In this document: positions 33,782 through 42,677 of the stretch, piece after piece | Numbering within the stretch: position 1 is the stretch's first letter | Layout: each line of letters begins with the position of its first letter | Source: Jeotgalibacillus sp. ET6 | GTDB lineage: Bacteria; Bacillota; Bacilli; Bacillales; Jeotgalibacillaceae | Assembly (NCBI RefSeq): GCF_029667115.1 | Contig: NZ_JARUIU010000001.1 | Coordinates: 682,001-746,000 of the forward strand | Length of the DNA stretch: 64,000 nucleotides | Direction of reading: 5' to 3' | Position numbers and translations under genes: made by a program | The notes under the pieces: model-generated | Seen by the model: the letters and a program-made list of their open reading frames with translations, nothing else | Databases searched by the model: none | What the model was told of the DNA's origin: nothing

Positions 33782-35092
33782 TTAATCGTTGTTGCGGCGT
33801 TTAATGCGGCGTTCTCTTTTTTTAATTTTGTCCATCTTAAATTGCATTTTCTTTTTATATCCCGGTTTTACTTTTTTCGGTTTTCTGACAAGTGATTTAG
33901 CTTTTGCATCTGTTTCATTTTCTGTTTTCTTACGGTTTGTCCGTTTATGACGCTCCGTCAGGTCTACCCACTCGCCATTACGCACTTCCTGATGCTTGAA
34001 GCTGATTCCTTTTCTCTCAATCTGGTTCAATGCATCCTCGTCACTCGGCTCATACAGTGTAACGGCAACGCCAGAATGACCTGCACGAGCTGTCCGCCCT
34101 ACGCGGTGTGTAAAAAAGTCCAGATCTGTCGGCAGTTCAAAATTAATCACATGGCTGACCCCTGGAATATCAATTCCTCTTGCTGCAAGATCAGTCGCAA
34201 TAATGTATTGATACTCAAGATCTCGGATCTGCTTCATCATTCTTGACCGTTCACGGGCAGCCAGTCCACCGTGGACTCTTCCTACCTTCATTCCTTTAGA
34301 AAGTAAAGCATCTGCTACTTCATCCGCCTTAGCTTTCGTGTTTGTGAACACAATAGCCAAGTATGGATTAAACGATTGCAGCACATCATGCAATACTTCA
34401 ATTTTACTCCGACTCTTTTTTGGAACGAGTACAAATTCAATATTCTGTGCAAGAATTTGTTTCGGCTCAATATGGGCATATTGAGGGTTTTCCATATATT
34501 TCTTCAGGAAAGGTTTTAATTTCTCCGGGATCGTCGCAGAGAAAACAAGTATTTGAAGATTTTCCGGCATTCTCGCCGCGATCTGGTCTACGTCTTCGAT
34601 AAATCCCATTTCAAGCATCAGATCTGCCTCATCAATGACAATAGATCCAGCTGTATGAACAAACAAAGCCTGTTCCTTAACAAGATCATTAATTCTTCCA
34701 GGTGTCCCTACCACTATCTGAGGCTGCGATTTAAGCTTATCGATGGTGCGTTGTTTATCTGTACCACCAACAAAACATTTGCTCGAAATCGATTGATTAA
34801 AGCGATCTGTAATTTTTACAGCTTCGTGATGGATTTGTTTAGCTAATTCTCTTGTGGGTGCAGTAATAACGACCTGAACTTCTTCTCTTTCAAGATCAAT
34901 CTTATCAAGAAGGGGCAGCAGATAAGCATGTGTTTTTCCGGTGCCAGTCTGTGATTGGCCAATTGCGCTTTGGCCCTTTTTAATCATAGGGATCATTTTC
35001 TCTTGAATAGGTGTTGGTTCATGGAAACCTAAAGCGTTAATTGCATCATCTATAAAAGGGTTAAATTCGTATCTTGTAAAACCGTGTGACAT
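33782..35092 (-). CDS. cshB: CshB DEAD-box RNA helicase
   Basis: 436 residues: Q motif GFHEPTPIQEKMIP, Walker A SQTGTGKTHAY, PTRELA, DEAD (VIDEADLML), SAT (FSATIP), HRVGRTARAG. The C-terminal ~70 residues are Lys/Arg-rich, typical of RNA-tethering tails. The family unwinds RNA in ribosome assembly and mRNA decay, often at low temperature. Position upstream of nfo matches B. subtilis yqfR. Confidence 0.94.
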   Translation of the reverse strand: MSHGFTRYEFNPFIDDAINALGFHEPTPIQEKMIPMIKKGQSAIGQSQTGTGKTHAYLLPLLDKIDLEREEVQVVITAPTRELAKQIHHEAVKITDRFNQSISSKCFVGGTDKQRTIDKLKSQPQIVVGTPGRINDLVKEQALFVHTAGSIVIDEADLMLEMGFIEDVDQIAARMPENLQILVFSATIPEKLKPFLKKYMENPQYAHIEPKQILAQNIEFVLVPKKSRSKIEVLHDVLQSFNPYLAIVFTNTKAKADEVADALLSKGMKVGRVHGGLAARERSRMMKQIRDLEYQYIIATDLAARGIDIPGVSHVINFELPTDLDFFTHRVGRTARAGHSGVAVTLYEPSDEDALNQIERKGISFKHQEVRNGEWVDLTERHKRTNRKKTENETDAKAKSLVRKPKKVKPGYKKKMQFKMDKIKKRERRIKRRNND

Positions 35093-35280
35093 TTGTCAAT
35101 CACTCCTTTTTCATTATCCTCGATCAAATGAATCTTGGATGTGTCCAAAACTCTATTATAGTCAAGTTTATCCCAAAACACCAGAAACGATTTTTGATAA
35201 TGAATATATGGACGTCCCTTCCTCTTTCTTACTAATTGCATATACTGAATTAGTCATCCATGTAAAGCGAGGCGAAAATA

Positions 35281-35940
35281 ATGAATCGGAGACAAAAAAT
35301 TTCAAATACAGGGTTTCAACTGCCCGCTGGTTTACGCTCTCAGCATCAGCCTTTTAATTCAAATTACTCCAGGCAATCCGGCTTTCCTTTCGGAGGAATA
35401 TCTCCTTTTACTCAAGGGCAGCAGCCTGCTCAAAAAAGAGGACTTTTTTCAGCTTTCGGCCGTCAAAAGCAGCAAAGCCAAGGGGGGCTGAGAAATCTTT
35501 TTCAGGGAGCAGGCAACTCCTCTCCTAACCCAATAACCCCCTTTTATTCGGGTTCAAATGCACCAGAATCTTCTTCAAGGGGGATTGCTTCATTGCTGTC
35601 TGGAGGATCTGGTTCAGGCAGCGGAGCAACAAGTGCATTTTCGATGGCAAGTATTCAAAAATGGGTGGGCAGTACACAGCAGATGATTCAAACAGCGCAG
35701 CAGGCCCTTCCCATGATTCAGCAGTACGGACCTCTTGTTAGGAATTTTCCTGCTATGTGGAAGCTCTATCGCAGTCTCAATAGCGAAGATAAAGAAAATG
35801 ACACAGATCTCTCAACTGACGTTGAAAAAGAGGACAGTCTGCTGCTCATTGAAAAGGATGAGAAACTATCTTTAGAGCCTGCCGTGGATAAACCGGTGCC
35901 AGCAAAACCGAAAACCTCTGTGCCCAAACTCTATGTGTAA
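35281..35940 (+). CDS. yqfQ: YqfQ (VrrA-like) low-complexity protein
   Basis: 219 residues: an N-terminal half rich in Q, S, G, P and F (for example GLRSQHQPFNSNYSRQSG and GGSGSGSGATSAFS), then a conserved segment MIQTAQQALPMIQQYGPLVRN and an acidic/Lys tail. It fits the YqfQ family (related to VrrA of the B. cereus group) in position and in the conserved QQYGP...FPAMWKLYR block. Function unknown. GAGGCG precedes the ATG. Confidence 0.8.
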   Translation: MNRRQKISNTGFQLPAGLRSQHQPFNSNYSRQSGFPFGGISPFTQGQQPAQKRGLFSAFGRQKQQSQGGLRNLFQGAGNSSPNPITPFYSGSNAPESSSRGIASLLSGGSGSGSGATSAFSMASIQKWVGSTQQMIQTAQQALPMIQQYGPLVRNFPAMWKLYRSLNSEDKENDTDLSTDVEKEDSLLLIEKDEKLSLEPAVDKPVPAKPKTSVPKLYV

Positions 35941-36020
35941 GAATGACTAATATTATTTGTAGGCAGTGGGCAACTCCTTTATAATGGTCGTATACAGATC
36001 GTTCAAGTAGGAGGATTTTA

Positions 36021-37016
36021 ATGAATACAATTAAAATAACACCACGAGGCTACTGCTACGGCGTAGTGGATGCTATGGTGATCGCAAGAAACGCCGCTAT
36101 GGATAAAACCCTGCCAAGACCCATTTATATATTAGGAATGATCGTGCATAACAAGCATGTTACAGATGCATTTGAAGAAGAAGGCATCGTTACATTGGAC
36201 GGTGAAAATAGGAAAGATATCCTGGAAAAAGTAGAAAAAGGGACCGTTATTTTTACTGCCCATGGTGTTTCTCCCGAAGTAAGAGAGATCGCGAGACAAA
36301 AAGGATTAACTTCAATCGATGCAACTTGTCCCGATGTGACCAGGACTCATGATTTGATCAGGGAAAAAGAATCGCAGGGCTACGATGTCGTTTATATCGG
36401 CAAGAAAGGACACCCGGAGCCTGAAGGTGCTGTTGGCGTGGCTCCATCCATTGTCCATTTGATTGAAACGCCTTCAGATGTTGACTCCCTCGTCATTTCA
36501 AATGAAAAAATAATTGTTACGAATCAAACGACGATGAGTCAATGGGACGTACTTGAGGTAATTGAAAAAGTAAAGGAAAAGTACCCCCAGACTGAGGAGC
36601 ATAAAGAAATCTGTCTGGCTACACAGGTAAGACAGGAAGCTGTAGCTGAGCAGGCAGGGGCTGCAGATGTTCTGATTGTAGTTGGCGACCCTATGAGCAA
36701 TAACTCCAATCGGCTGGCACAGGTTTCACAGGATATTGCAGGTACACCAGCCTACCGGGTAGCTGATGTCACAGAGATAAAATCCGAATGGCTGACGGGT
36801 GCTCAAACAGTAGCGGTTACTGCAGGTGCGTCAACACCTACCCCAATCGTTAAAGAAGTGATGAATTACGTTAATCAATTTGATCCAAATGACAAAGCAA
36901 CCTGGCAGAACGAAAAGAAAGTGCCCCTTTCAAAGATACTGCCTAGGATCAAGACTCCTTCTAAACCGATAACAATATTGCCGTATTCTGCACAAACGCA
37001 GGATATGAAAAAGTAG
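36021..37016 (+). CDS. ispH: 4-hydroxy-3-methylbut-2-enyl diphosphate reductase (IspH/LytB)
   Basis: 331 residues. Final MEP-pathway step, reducing HMBPP to IPP and DMAPP. The three [4Fe-4S] cysteines are in RGYCYGV (Cys12), DATCPDV and [12 protein letters not shown]; the catalytic Glu is in GHPEPEG, and TNQTTMS is the substrate motif. The C-terminus is about 15 residues longer than in B. subtilis. AGGAGG sits 8 nt before the ATG. It probably shares a transcript with yqfQ. Confidence 0.95.
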   Translation: MNTIKITPRGYCYGVVDAMVIARNAAMDKTLPRPIYILGMIVHNKHVTDAFEEEGIVTLDGENRKDILEKVEKGTVIFTAHGVSPEVREIARQKGLTSIDATCPDVTRTHDLIREKESQGYDVVYIGKKGHPEPEGAVGVAPSIVHLIETPSDVDSLVISNEKIIVTNQTTMSQWDVLEVIEKVKEKYPQTEEHKEICLATQVRQEAVAEQAGAADVLIVVGDPMSNNSNRLAQVSQDIAGTPAYRVADVTEIKSEWLTGAQTVAVTAGASTPTPIVKEVMNYVNQFDPNDKATWQNEKKVPLSKILPRIKTPSKPITILPYSAQTQDMKK

Positions 37017-37024
37017 TATATAGC

Positions 37025-37064
37025 AGGCTGGCAGATGGACTTCTTATCCATCTGGCAGCCTTTT
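37025..37064 (+). terminator. Terminator after ispH
   Basis: A 15-bp stem with one mismatch (37025-37039 / 37047-37061), 7-nt loop, then TTTT; it lies between convergent ispH and yqfO. Confidence 0.85.
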
Positions 37065-37077
37065 CAATTTCATTTGT

Positions 37078-38199
37078 TTATTTAAAAGAGAAAGGATCAG
37101 TATGAATGGATGATGCGATAAATTCCACATCGAATCCTTTTTCCTCACATCGTCTCTTCATTTCCTCTGCTGTACCATTTTTCATCACTTTTTCTATATT
37201 ATGTCCAGGATCAACAATACACAGTCCCAGAGCGGCAGCATCATGTGCAATATGATAATCCACATCACCCGTAACATAGACATCGGCGCCGCTGAATTTT
37301 GCTGCTTTCATGTATTTGTTTCCGGTTCCTCCAAGAACAGCGACCTTTTGAATAGAAGTTGCAGGATCCCCTACATATCTAAGGGCAGGGATATCAAACT
37401 GGATTTTCACAAAGTCTGTAAACTCATTTAGCGTCATCTTTTTATTCAGCGTACCAACTCTGCCAAGCCCACGTTCAGGCCCTTTTCTTGATTCTTCAAA
37501 AACATCATATGCCACTTCTTCATAAGGGTGGGCTTTCAGCATTGCCTGTATAACTTTTTTTTCTATTGATTCAAACAGGATGGTTTCAATTCTTGTTTCT
37601 TTTACTTCTTCCAGTTCATTCACTGATCCAATAAAGGGGTCAGATCCTTCTGCCGGCATGAAGCGTCCAGTTCCAGTAGAGGTGAAACTGCAGTGAGAGT
37701 AATCTCCCGCCTGACCGGCTCCTGCCTCTGCCATTGCTTTCCTGACTTGTTCTGCGTGGCTTTCCGGGGCAAACACAACTACTTTCTTCAAACGATCTTC
37801 TGTGGTCGGGACAAGAACTTTAGTATTTGAAAGCTTAAGCTGCTCAGCCAGCAAGTCATTTACACCGCCATCTGTTATATCCAGATTTGTATGAGCCACA
37901 TAGACCGCTATATCATGCTGTATAAGCTTAGCGATGATCCGCCCTGAGGATAGATCAGTTTGAATGGTTTTAAGCGGTCTGTAAATGATTGGGTGGTGCG
38001 CGATAATCAGGTTAACACCCTCTCTGACTGCTTCGTCCACCACTTCTTCCAGGACATCAAGCGCTGTCATCACCTTTTTTACCTTTTGATTCAGTCTGCC
38101 GATCTGCAAACCACCAGGATCTCCTTCCATCGCAAGATTTTTAGGTGAAAACTGCTCAAAAAGTTCAATTATCTGGTATCCGTTTGCTTCTTTTTTCAA
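37078..38199 (-). CDS. yqfO: YqfO, NIF3/DUF34 family metal-binding protein
   Basis: 373 residues. The NIF3 halves (IAHHPIIYRPLKTIQ, VAHTNLDITDGG and the C-terminal VTGDVDYHIAHDA, VDPGHNIEK) flank a central PII-like insert (about 130-240), as in the long Gram-positive form. Its His/Asp/Glu set binds two metals; proposed roles include GTP cyclohydrolase I-like activity and metal insertion, but none is settled. The start is a TTG at 38199 with AAAGGAGG at good distance, overlapping the trmK stop by 4 nt. Confidence 0.92.
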   Translation of the reverse strand: MKKEANGYQIIELFEQFSPKNLAMEGDPGGLQIGRLNQKVKKVMTALDVLEEVVDEAVREGVNLIIAHHPIIYRPLKTIQTDLSSGRIIAKLIQHDIAVYVAHTNLDITDGGVNDLLAEQLKLSNTKVLVPTTEDRLKKVVVFAPESHAEQVRKAMAEAGAGQAGDYSHCSFTSTGTGRFMPAEGSDPFIGSVNELEEVKETRIETILFESIEKKVIQAMLKAHPYEEVAYDVFEESRKGPERGLGRVGTLNKKMTLNEFTDFVKIQFDIPALRYVGDPATSIQKVAVLGGTGNKYMKAAKFSGADVYVTGDVDYHIAHDAAALGLCIVDPGHNIEKVMKNGTAEEMKRRCEEKGFDVEFIASSIHTDPFSFK

Positions 38200-38894
38200 C
38201 GCAATGCCTCCTTTACAATCGTCATTTTCTCTCTAAGTTCTTCTTTCTTTGCTTCAATTATTTCGGATGGCTCCGCCTGTGTCAGCTGACGTAAGATCCG
38301 CTCCCACTGCTTGTATTCCTCATTCCACTTTTGCTGAAACACAGCGGAATTTTCTTTTGCTAAAAACGGGCCGAGGAGGCGGTCTGCGTAAGTTAGCTCA
38401 ATTAACCTTTCCGATGGTTCTGCCACAAGAATCTCATATACTTTGCCATCCTCCTCCAAAATTTCTTCGGCAATCAATTTCCATTGATTTCGGGTCAGCC
38501 AGTCCCTGATGGAAATAGCACTAATATTGGGCTGAAGAATTAATCGCTGTACACCGGGCAGTTTACTTTTTCCATCTTCCAGTATTTGAGAAATTAGCGG
38601 TCCGCCCATACCTGCAATGGTAACGACATCCACTTCGCCAATGTTTAAAACAGAAAGACCGCTTCCTTTTCTTACATTGATTACCTGTTTTAGACCATCG
38701 TCCTCCACTTGTTTAAGGGCAGACTGAAATGGACCTTCAGCAACTTCACCTGCAATTGCGGAAACCGCTATTTTTTTATGTATTAAATAACATGGCAGGT
38801 AAGCATGATCAGAGCCAATGTCTGCGGTAACAGACCCTTTTGGGACGAAAGATGCTACTGCGGTTAATCGTTTAGAAAGCTGATTGCTATTCAT
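38196..38894 (-). CDS. trmK: tRNA (adenine(22)-N1)-methyltransferase TrmK
   Basis: 232 residues: SAM-binding domain (VTADIGSDHAYLPCYLI, IAGMGGPLISQIL) followed by a C-terminal helical coiled-coil region. It makes m1A22 in tRNA. Coupled to yqfO by a 4-nt overlap, as in B. subtilis yqfN-yqfO. GAGGTG precedes the ATG. Confidence 0.93.
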   Translation of the reverse strand: MNSNQLSKRLTAVASFVPKGSVTADIGSDHAYLPCYLIHKKIAVSAIAGEVAEGPFQSALKQVEDDGLKQVINVRKGSGLSVLNIGEVDVVTIAGMGGPLISQILEDGKSKLPGVQRLILQPNISAISIRDWLTRNQWKLIAEEILEEDGKVYEILVAEPSERLIELTYADRLLGPFLAKENSAVFQQKWNEEYKQWERILRQLTQAEPSEIIEAKKEELREKMTIVKEALR

Positions 38895-38924
38895 TATTTC
38901 ACCTCTTCACAGTATAAAAAGATA

Positions 38925-38957
38925 AAAGGGCGCACCATTTATTATGGCCGCCCCTTT
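38925..38957 (-). terminator. Terminator after cccA
   Basis: Imperfect stem AAAGGG..CCAT / ATGG..CCCTTT with a 5-nt loop and T-rich tail on the minus strand. Confidence 0.7.
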
Positions 38958-38997
38958 AATCGTAATTGGAAAATCAGATCTTTTAAGTCAAGAGAGA

Positions 38998-39480
38998 TTA
39001 AGCTCCTTCTTCCTCAGAACCTTCTTCTCCGCCTTCTTCTTCAGATCCTTCTTCTTCAGACCCTTCTTCTTCAGCGCCTTCTTCTCCGCCTTCTTCAGAG
39101 CCCTCTCCTCCGCCTTCTTCAAGACCGATTTGAGCTACCCATTCCGCCATAGCATCAGCATTTGCCTCATCCACTTGGCCGCCAGGCATTGAACCTTGTC
39201 CGTTCAGCATAATATCTGCAATTTCACTTACTTCCAGACGCTCACCGACTCCTTCAAGAGCAGGACCTGCTCCGCCTTCGTAGTTTTCACCGTGACAGCC
39301 GATACAGGTGGATTGATAGTGAGCTTCAGGATCAAAATCTGACCCGCCTGCTTCTTCACCGCCGCCTTCTTCTTCAGCTGCTTCTTCAGATTCATTCAGA
39401 CCTTGAATAGACATAAAAAACACAACGCCGAATCCAAGTACCATGATCAGTAGAAATGGTATAATAGGATTTTTATTCAT
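38998..39480 (-). CDS. cccA: Cytochrome c-550 (CccA) with long acidic C-terminal tail
   Basis: 160 residues from ATG 39480 (AGGGAGGG upstream). Membrane anchor at about 7-24, acidic linker (EEAAEEEGGGEEAGG), then a cytochrome c domain with haem site CIGCH and axial Met in GSMPGG. The last ~38 residues are almost only Gly, Glu, Ser and Ala in repeated GSEEE-like units, which normal CccA lacks. It carries electrons on the outer membrane face towards the terminal oxidase. Homologues in alkaliphiles are also acidic, but the tail length here is striking. Confidence 0.93.
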   Translation of the reverse strand: MNKNPIIPFLLIMVLGFGVVFFMSIQGLNESEEAAEEEGGGEEAGGSDFDPEAHYQSTCIGCHGENYEGGAGPALEGVGERLEVSEIADIMLNGQGSMPGGQVDEANADAMAEWVAQIGLEEGGGEGSEEGGEEGAEEEGSEEEGSEEEGGEEGSEEEGA

Positions 39481-39663
39481 ACAGTACCCTCCCTTTTTTA
39501 AAAAATTATGTAGCAATCATTCATATGAAAGCAGTTTGAACACTACATATTTTACTCTACTATTCGACAATCGGAAAGACCCAATACTCAACTTTTCCCT
39601 TTTTGTCGCATTTTAGACACAAAGAAAATCATTTTTTTAAAAAAGGGTTTATTTCCAGCTCGT

Positions 39664-40806
39664 TTACTGACAGCCGATTTCTCTTGAAATCACCATTCTC
39701 TGGACCTCAGATGTTCCTTCTCCAATTTCAAGAAGTTTTGCATCCCTTAAATATCTTTCTACATGATACTCTTTCATATACCCGTAGCCACCATGAATTT
39801 GTATAGCTTCGTCACACACCTCCATACAAATTTCTGATGCATACAGCTTCGCCATTGAAGCTTCTTTTGTAAATTTCTTTCCCTGATCCTTAAGCCACGC
39901 TGCTTTATACGTCATGGTCCTTGCCAGTTCGATTTTCATTGCCATATCAGCGAGTTTAAATTGTGTTACTTGAAAAGACGAGATCGGACGGCCAAATTGA
40001 TGGCGTTCTTTTGAGTAACTGAGCGCTCGCTCGTATGCCGCCTGTGCAATTCCTACAGCCATAGCAGCAATTCCAATCCTTCCACCATCCAATGTTATTA
40101 AAAACTGTCTGAAACCTTCACCGCGTTTTCCAAGAAGATTTTCCTGAGGAACTTTAACGTCTTCTAACACAAGTTCAGTGGTATTGGATGAATGCAAGCC
40201 CATTTTTTCATAATTATCAATTACTTTAAAGCCTTCTGCATCCGTTGGAACAATAATGGCGCTGATTTCTTTTTGTCCATTGTTCGTTCCGGTAATGGCA
40301 GTTAATGCGAGATACTTTGCCCAGCTGGCATTTGTAATATAGCTTTTATTTCCATTAAGTATATAATCTGTTCCGTCTTCTTTAGCACTCGTCTGGGTTC
40401 CTCCTGCGTCTGATCCGGCATTAGGCTCTGTTAAACCAAATGCCCCAAGTGATTCTCCAGAACAAATCTGGGGTAAATAGGCTTCTTTTTGTTTGTCGGT
40501 GCCAAACATATGGATAGGGGCTCCCCCCAGCGAGATATGAGCTGAATATGTAATACCTGTTGATCCGCAAGCACGGCTTAATTCTTCTGTAACGATTGCA
40601 AAGCTTGTTGTATCTGCTCCAGCACCCCCGTACTCCTCTGAAAACGGCAGCCCCATCATTCCCAGTTCCCCAAGCTGTTTCATCTCATCTTTTGGAAATG
40701 CCTTCGTTCGGTCCCGCTCCAGTGCCCCGGGAGCTACTACTTCCTGTGCAAATTCCCGTATCGTACGCTGAATCATCTGCTGTTCTTGAGTAAGTTCAAA
40801 ATTCAT
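39664..40806 (-). CDS. Acyl-CoA dehydrogenase (short-chain/butyryl-CoA type)
   Basis: 380 residues, full-length FAD-dependent acyl-CoA dehydrogenase: FAD/substrate motifs GAFGLTEPNAGSDAGG and NGNKSYITNA, RHQFGRPISSFQ, and the IHGGYGYM and EGTSEVQRMV blocks, with the catalytic Glu in the LLEIGEGTSE region. It oxidises acyl-CoA to enoyl-CoA and passes electrons to ETF. ATG 40806 has GGGGG at proper distance. The gene is not at this place in B. subtilis; no other fatty-acid gene is adjacent, so the substrate is uncertain. Confidence 0.92.
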   Translation of the reverse strand: MNFELTQEQQMIQRTIREFAQEVVAPGALERDRTKAFPKDEMKQLGELGMMGLPFSEEYGGAGADTTSFAIVTEELSRACGSTGITYSAHISLGGAPIHMFGTDKQKEAYLPQICSGESLGAFGLTEPNAGSDAGGTQTSAKEDGTDYILNGNKSYITNASWAKYLALTAITGTNNGQKEISAIIVPTDAEGFKVIDNYEKMGLHSSNTTELVLEDVKVPQENLLGKRGEGFRQFLITLDGGRIGIAAMAVGIAQAAYERALSYSKERHQFGRPISSFQVTQFKLADMAMKIELARTMTYKAAWLKDQGKKFTKEASMAKLYASEICMEVCDEAIQIHGGYGYMKEYHVERYLRDAKLLEIGEGTSEVQRMVISREIGCQ

Positions 40807-40886
40807 ATCCATCCCCCTTAGTTGTATCCGCTTTCATTTCTATTATAAGAGAAGATGAGCCTATTCTACAAGTTTATCTCAAACAG

Positions 40887-41444
40887 TTAACTATATTGAT
40901 AGATACTAATCATTAGTACAGCCATTCCCAAAAAGCCTCCAGCACTTAAATAGCTTAATTTATATTTCCACCCCATAACCATCCAGACTACACATTGAAT
41001 CCCAATAGTAAAAAACAGCAGGGGCAGGTTGTCTGAAAAATAACTTTCCCAAGTCTGTAAGCTTTGAAGAAGAAGGATGAAAACTGCCGTAATAATAGCT
41101 ATATGCCTTACCCACTTATTTGTTTTCCTTTTCAATCCCTGAATGAGAAGAAAAACGACAAAAATCGATAAAAACGCTGTTTGCAAAATTATAGATAACT
41201 CAGTAAAATTGAAAACAACAAGAGAAATCAATGCCAGCCATATGATGATTATTGAAAAGAAATTTGAAGAAGAACGATTAAAGGCCCGTTCAGCAAGATG
41301 CTCTGAAGAGCGAGGGTTCTCGTTTACCGCTTCCCCTTCATTGTACAACGCGAGCAGATAATCACAATAATGGGGAGGAAGCATCTTATTTGCTTTCCAG
41401 TACAAAATTTCATTTGTGATGATTTCTTTTCTTTGTTCTCTCAT
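40887..41444 (-). CDS. Conserved membrane protein near sigA
   Basis: 185 residues from ATG 41444 (AGGAGCGG upstream). A soluble N-terminal segment (TNEILYWKANKMLPPHYCDYLLALYNEG) shared by Bacillaceae proteins at this locus is followed by about five membrane helices from residue 58 on. I do not know a function. It lies downstream of sigA on the same strand, after the sigA terminator, with 80 nt to the acyl-CoA dehydrogenase gene. Confidence 0.78.
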   Translation of the reverse strand: MREQRKEIITNEILYWKANKMLPPHYCDYLLALYNEGEAVNENPRSSEHLAERAFNRSSSNFFSIIIIWLALISLVVFNFTELSIILQTAFLSIFVVFLLIQGLKRKTNKWVRHIAIITAVFILLLQSLQTWESYFSDNLPLLFFTIGIQCVVWMVMGWKYKLSYLSAGGFLGMAVLMISIYQYS

Positions 41445-41471
41445 GATTACCGCTCCTATGTCAGATCTTAT

Positions 41472-41508
41472 AAAAAAAGCCAACCCTCTTTTTTCAAAGA
41501 GAATTGGC
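41472..41508 (-). terminator. Terminator after sigA
   Basis: Stem GCCAA..CTCTTT / AAGAG..TTGGC followed on the minus strand by seven T. Confidence 0.85.
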
Positions 41509-41516
41509 AGATTAGC

Positions 41517-42647
41517 CTATTCCAAAAAGTCTTTAAGACGTTTGCTTCTGCTGGGATGACGAAGTTTTCTGAGCGCTTTTGCTTCGATTTGACGAATACG
41601 CTCGCGTGTTACGCCAAACACCTTTCCAACTTCCTCCAGAGTGCGAGTGCGGCCGTCGTCAAGTCCAAATCGCAGTCTGAGTACGTTTTCCTCGCGGTCT
41701 GTTAATGTATCCAGTACATCTTCCAGCTGTTCTTTAAGGAGCTCATATGCAGCGTGCTCAGAAGGAGATTGAGCTTCTGAATCTTCAATAAAGTCCCCTA
41801 AATGGGAGTCGTCTTCTTCACCTATTGGCGTTTCAAGTGATACAGGCTCCTGGGCAATTTTAAGGATTTCTCTAACTTTTTCAGGTGTGAGATCCATTTC
41901 TTCAGAAATTTCTTCTGGAGATGGCTCCCGTCCTAGGTCCTGCAAAAGCTGCCGCTGAACACGGATCAATTTATTAATCGTTTCTACCATGTGAACAGGA
42001 ATCCGGATCGTTCTGGCCTGGTCTGCAATCGCACGTGTGATCGCCTGTCTGATCCACCAGGTAGCATACGTACTGAATTTAAACCCTTTACTGTGATCGA
42101 ATTTTTCAACGGCTTTAATCAGGCCCATATTGCCTTCCTGGATCAGATCCAAAAAGAGCATGCCACGGCCGACGTATCGTTTCGCAATACTAACAACAAG
42201 TCTTAGGTTTGCTTCTGCCAGGCGTCGTTTGGCTTCTTCATCCCCTTGTTCAATACGGGTTGCCAGTGAAATCTCTTCCTGCGCTGACAATAAATCCACT
42301 CGGCCGATTTCTTTAAGATACATACGGACCGGGTCGTTTATTTTAACACCGGGAGGAACACTTAAATCATTTAAGTCAAACTCTTCCTCTTCTTCTTTCC
42401 CCAGTTCAGTTACACTCGGGTCACCTTCGTTGCCTTCTTTTACAACCTCTACACCCTGTTCACCCAGCTGTTCATAAAACTCATCCATCTGGTCACTGTC
42501 AAGTTCAAAACTTGCTAACTTCTCCGCGATATCCTCAAGGGTAATTTCACCATTTTTTTTACCTGCTTCCAGCAGCTGGGCTTTTATGACATCAATTGTA
42601 ATTACTTCAGTTTCTGATTGTTTGGAACGTGTTGACTTTTCAGCCAT
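41517..42647 (-). CDS. sigA: Primary RNA polymerase sigma factor SigA
   Basis: 376 residues. Region 1.1 ([19 protein letters not shown]), 1.2 ([16 protein letters not shown]), 2 ([36 protein letters not shown]), 3, and 4 ([21 protein letters not shown]). Housekeeping promoter recognition. ATG 42647 has GGAAGGAGG upstream and gives the family length; the reading from 42665 starts inside the ribosome site. It follows dnaG in the macromolecular synthesis operon. Confidence 0.98.
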   Translation of the reverse strand: MAEKSTRSKQSETEVITIDVIKAQLLEAGKKNGEITLEDIAEKLASFELDSDQMDEFYEQLGEQGVEVVKEGNEGDPSVTELGKEEEEEFDLNDLSVPPGVKINDPVRMYLKEIGRVDLLSAQEEISLATRIEQGDEEAKRRLAEANLRLVVSIAKRYVGRGMLFLDLIQEGNMGLIKAVEKFDHSKGFKFSTYATWWIRQAITRAIADQARTIRIPVHMVETINKLIRVQRQLLQDLGREPSPEEISEEMDLTPEKVREILKIAQEPVSLETPIGEEDDSHLGDFIEDSEAQSPSEHAAYELLKEQLEDVLDTLTDREENVLRLRFGLDDGRTRTLEEVGKVFGVTRERIRQIEAKALRKLRHPSRSKRLKDFLE

Positions 42648-42677
42648 TGGTCCCCCTCCTTCCAAGCTTGCACGACT

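Noticed and set aside
39000-39120. Tandem repeat suggesting a CRISPR or VNTR array
   Set aside because: The repeats are in frame and encode the acidic tail of CccA; no spacers or constant repeat length.
42130-42477. 115-codon plus-strand ORF
   Set aside because: Antisense to the highly conserved sigA coding region.
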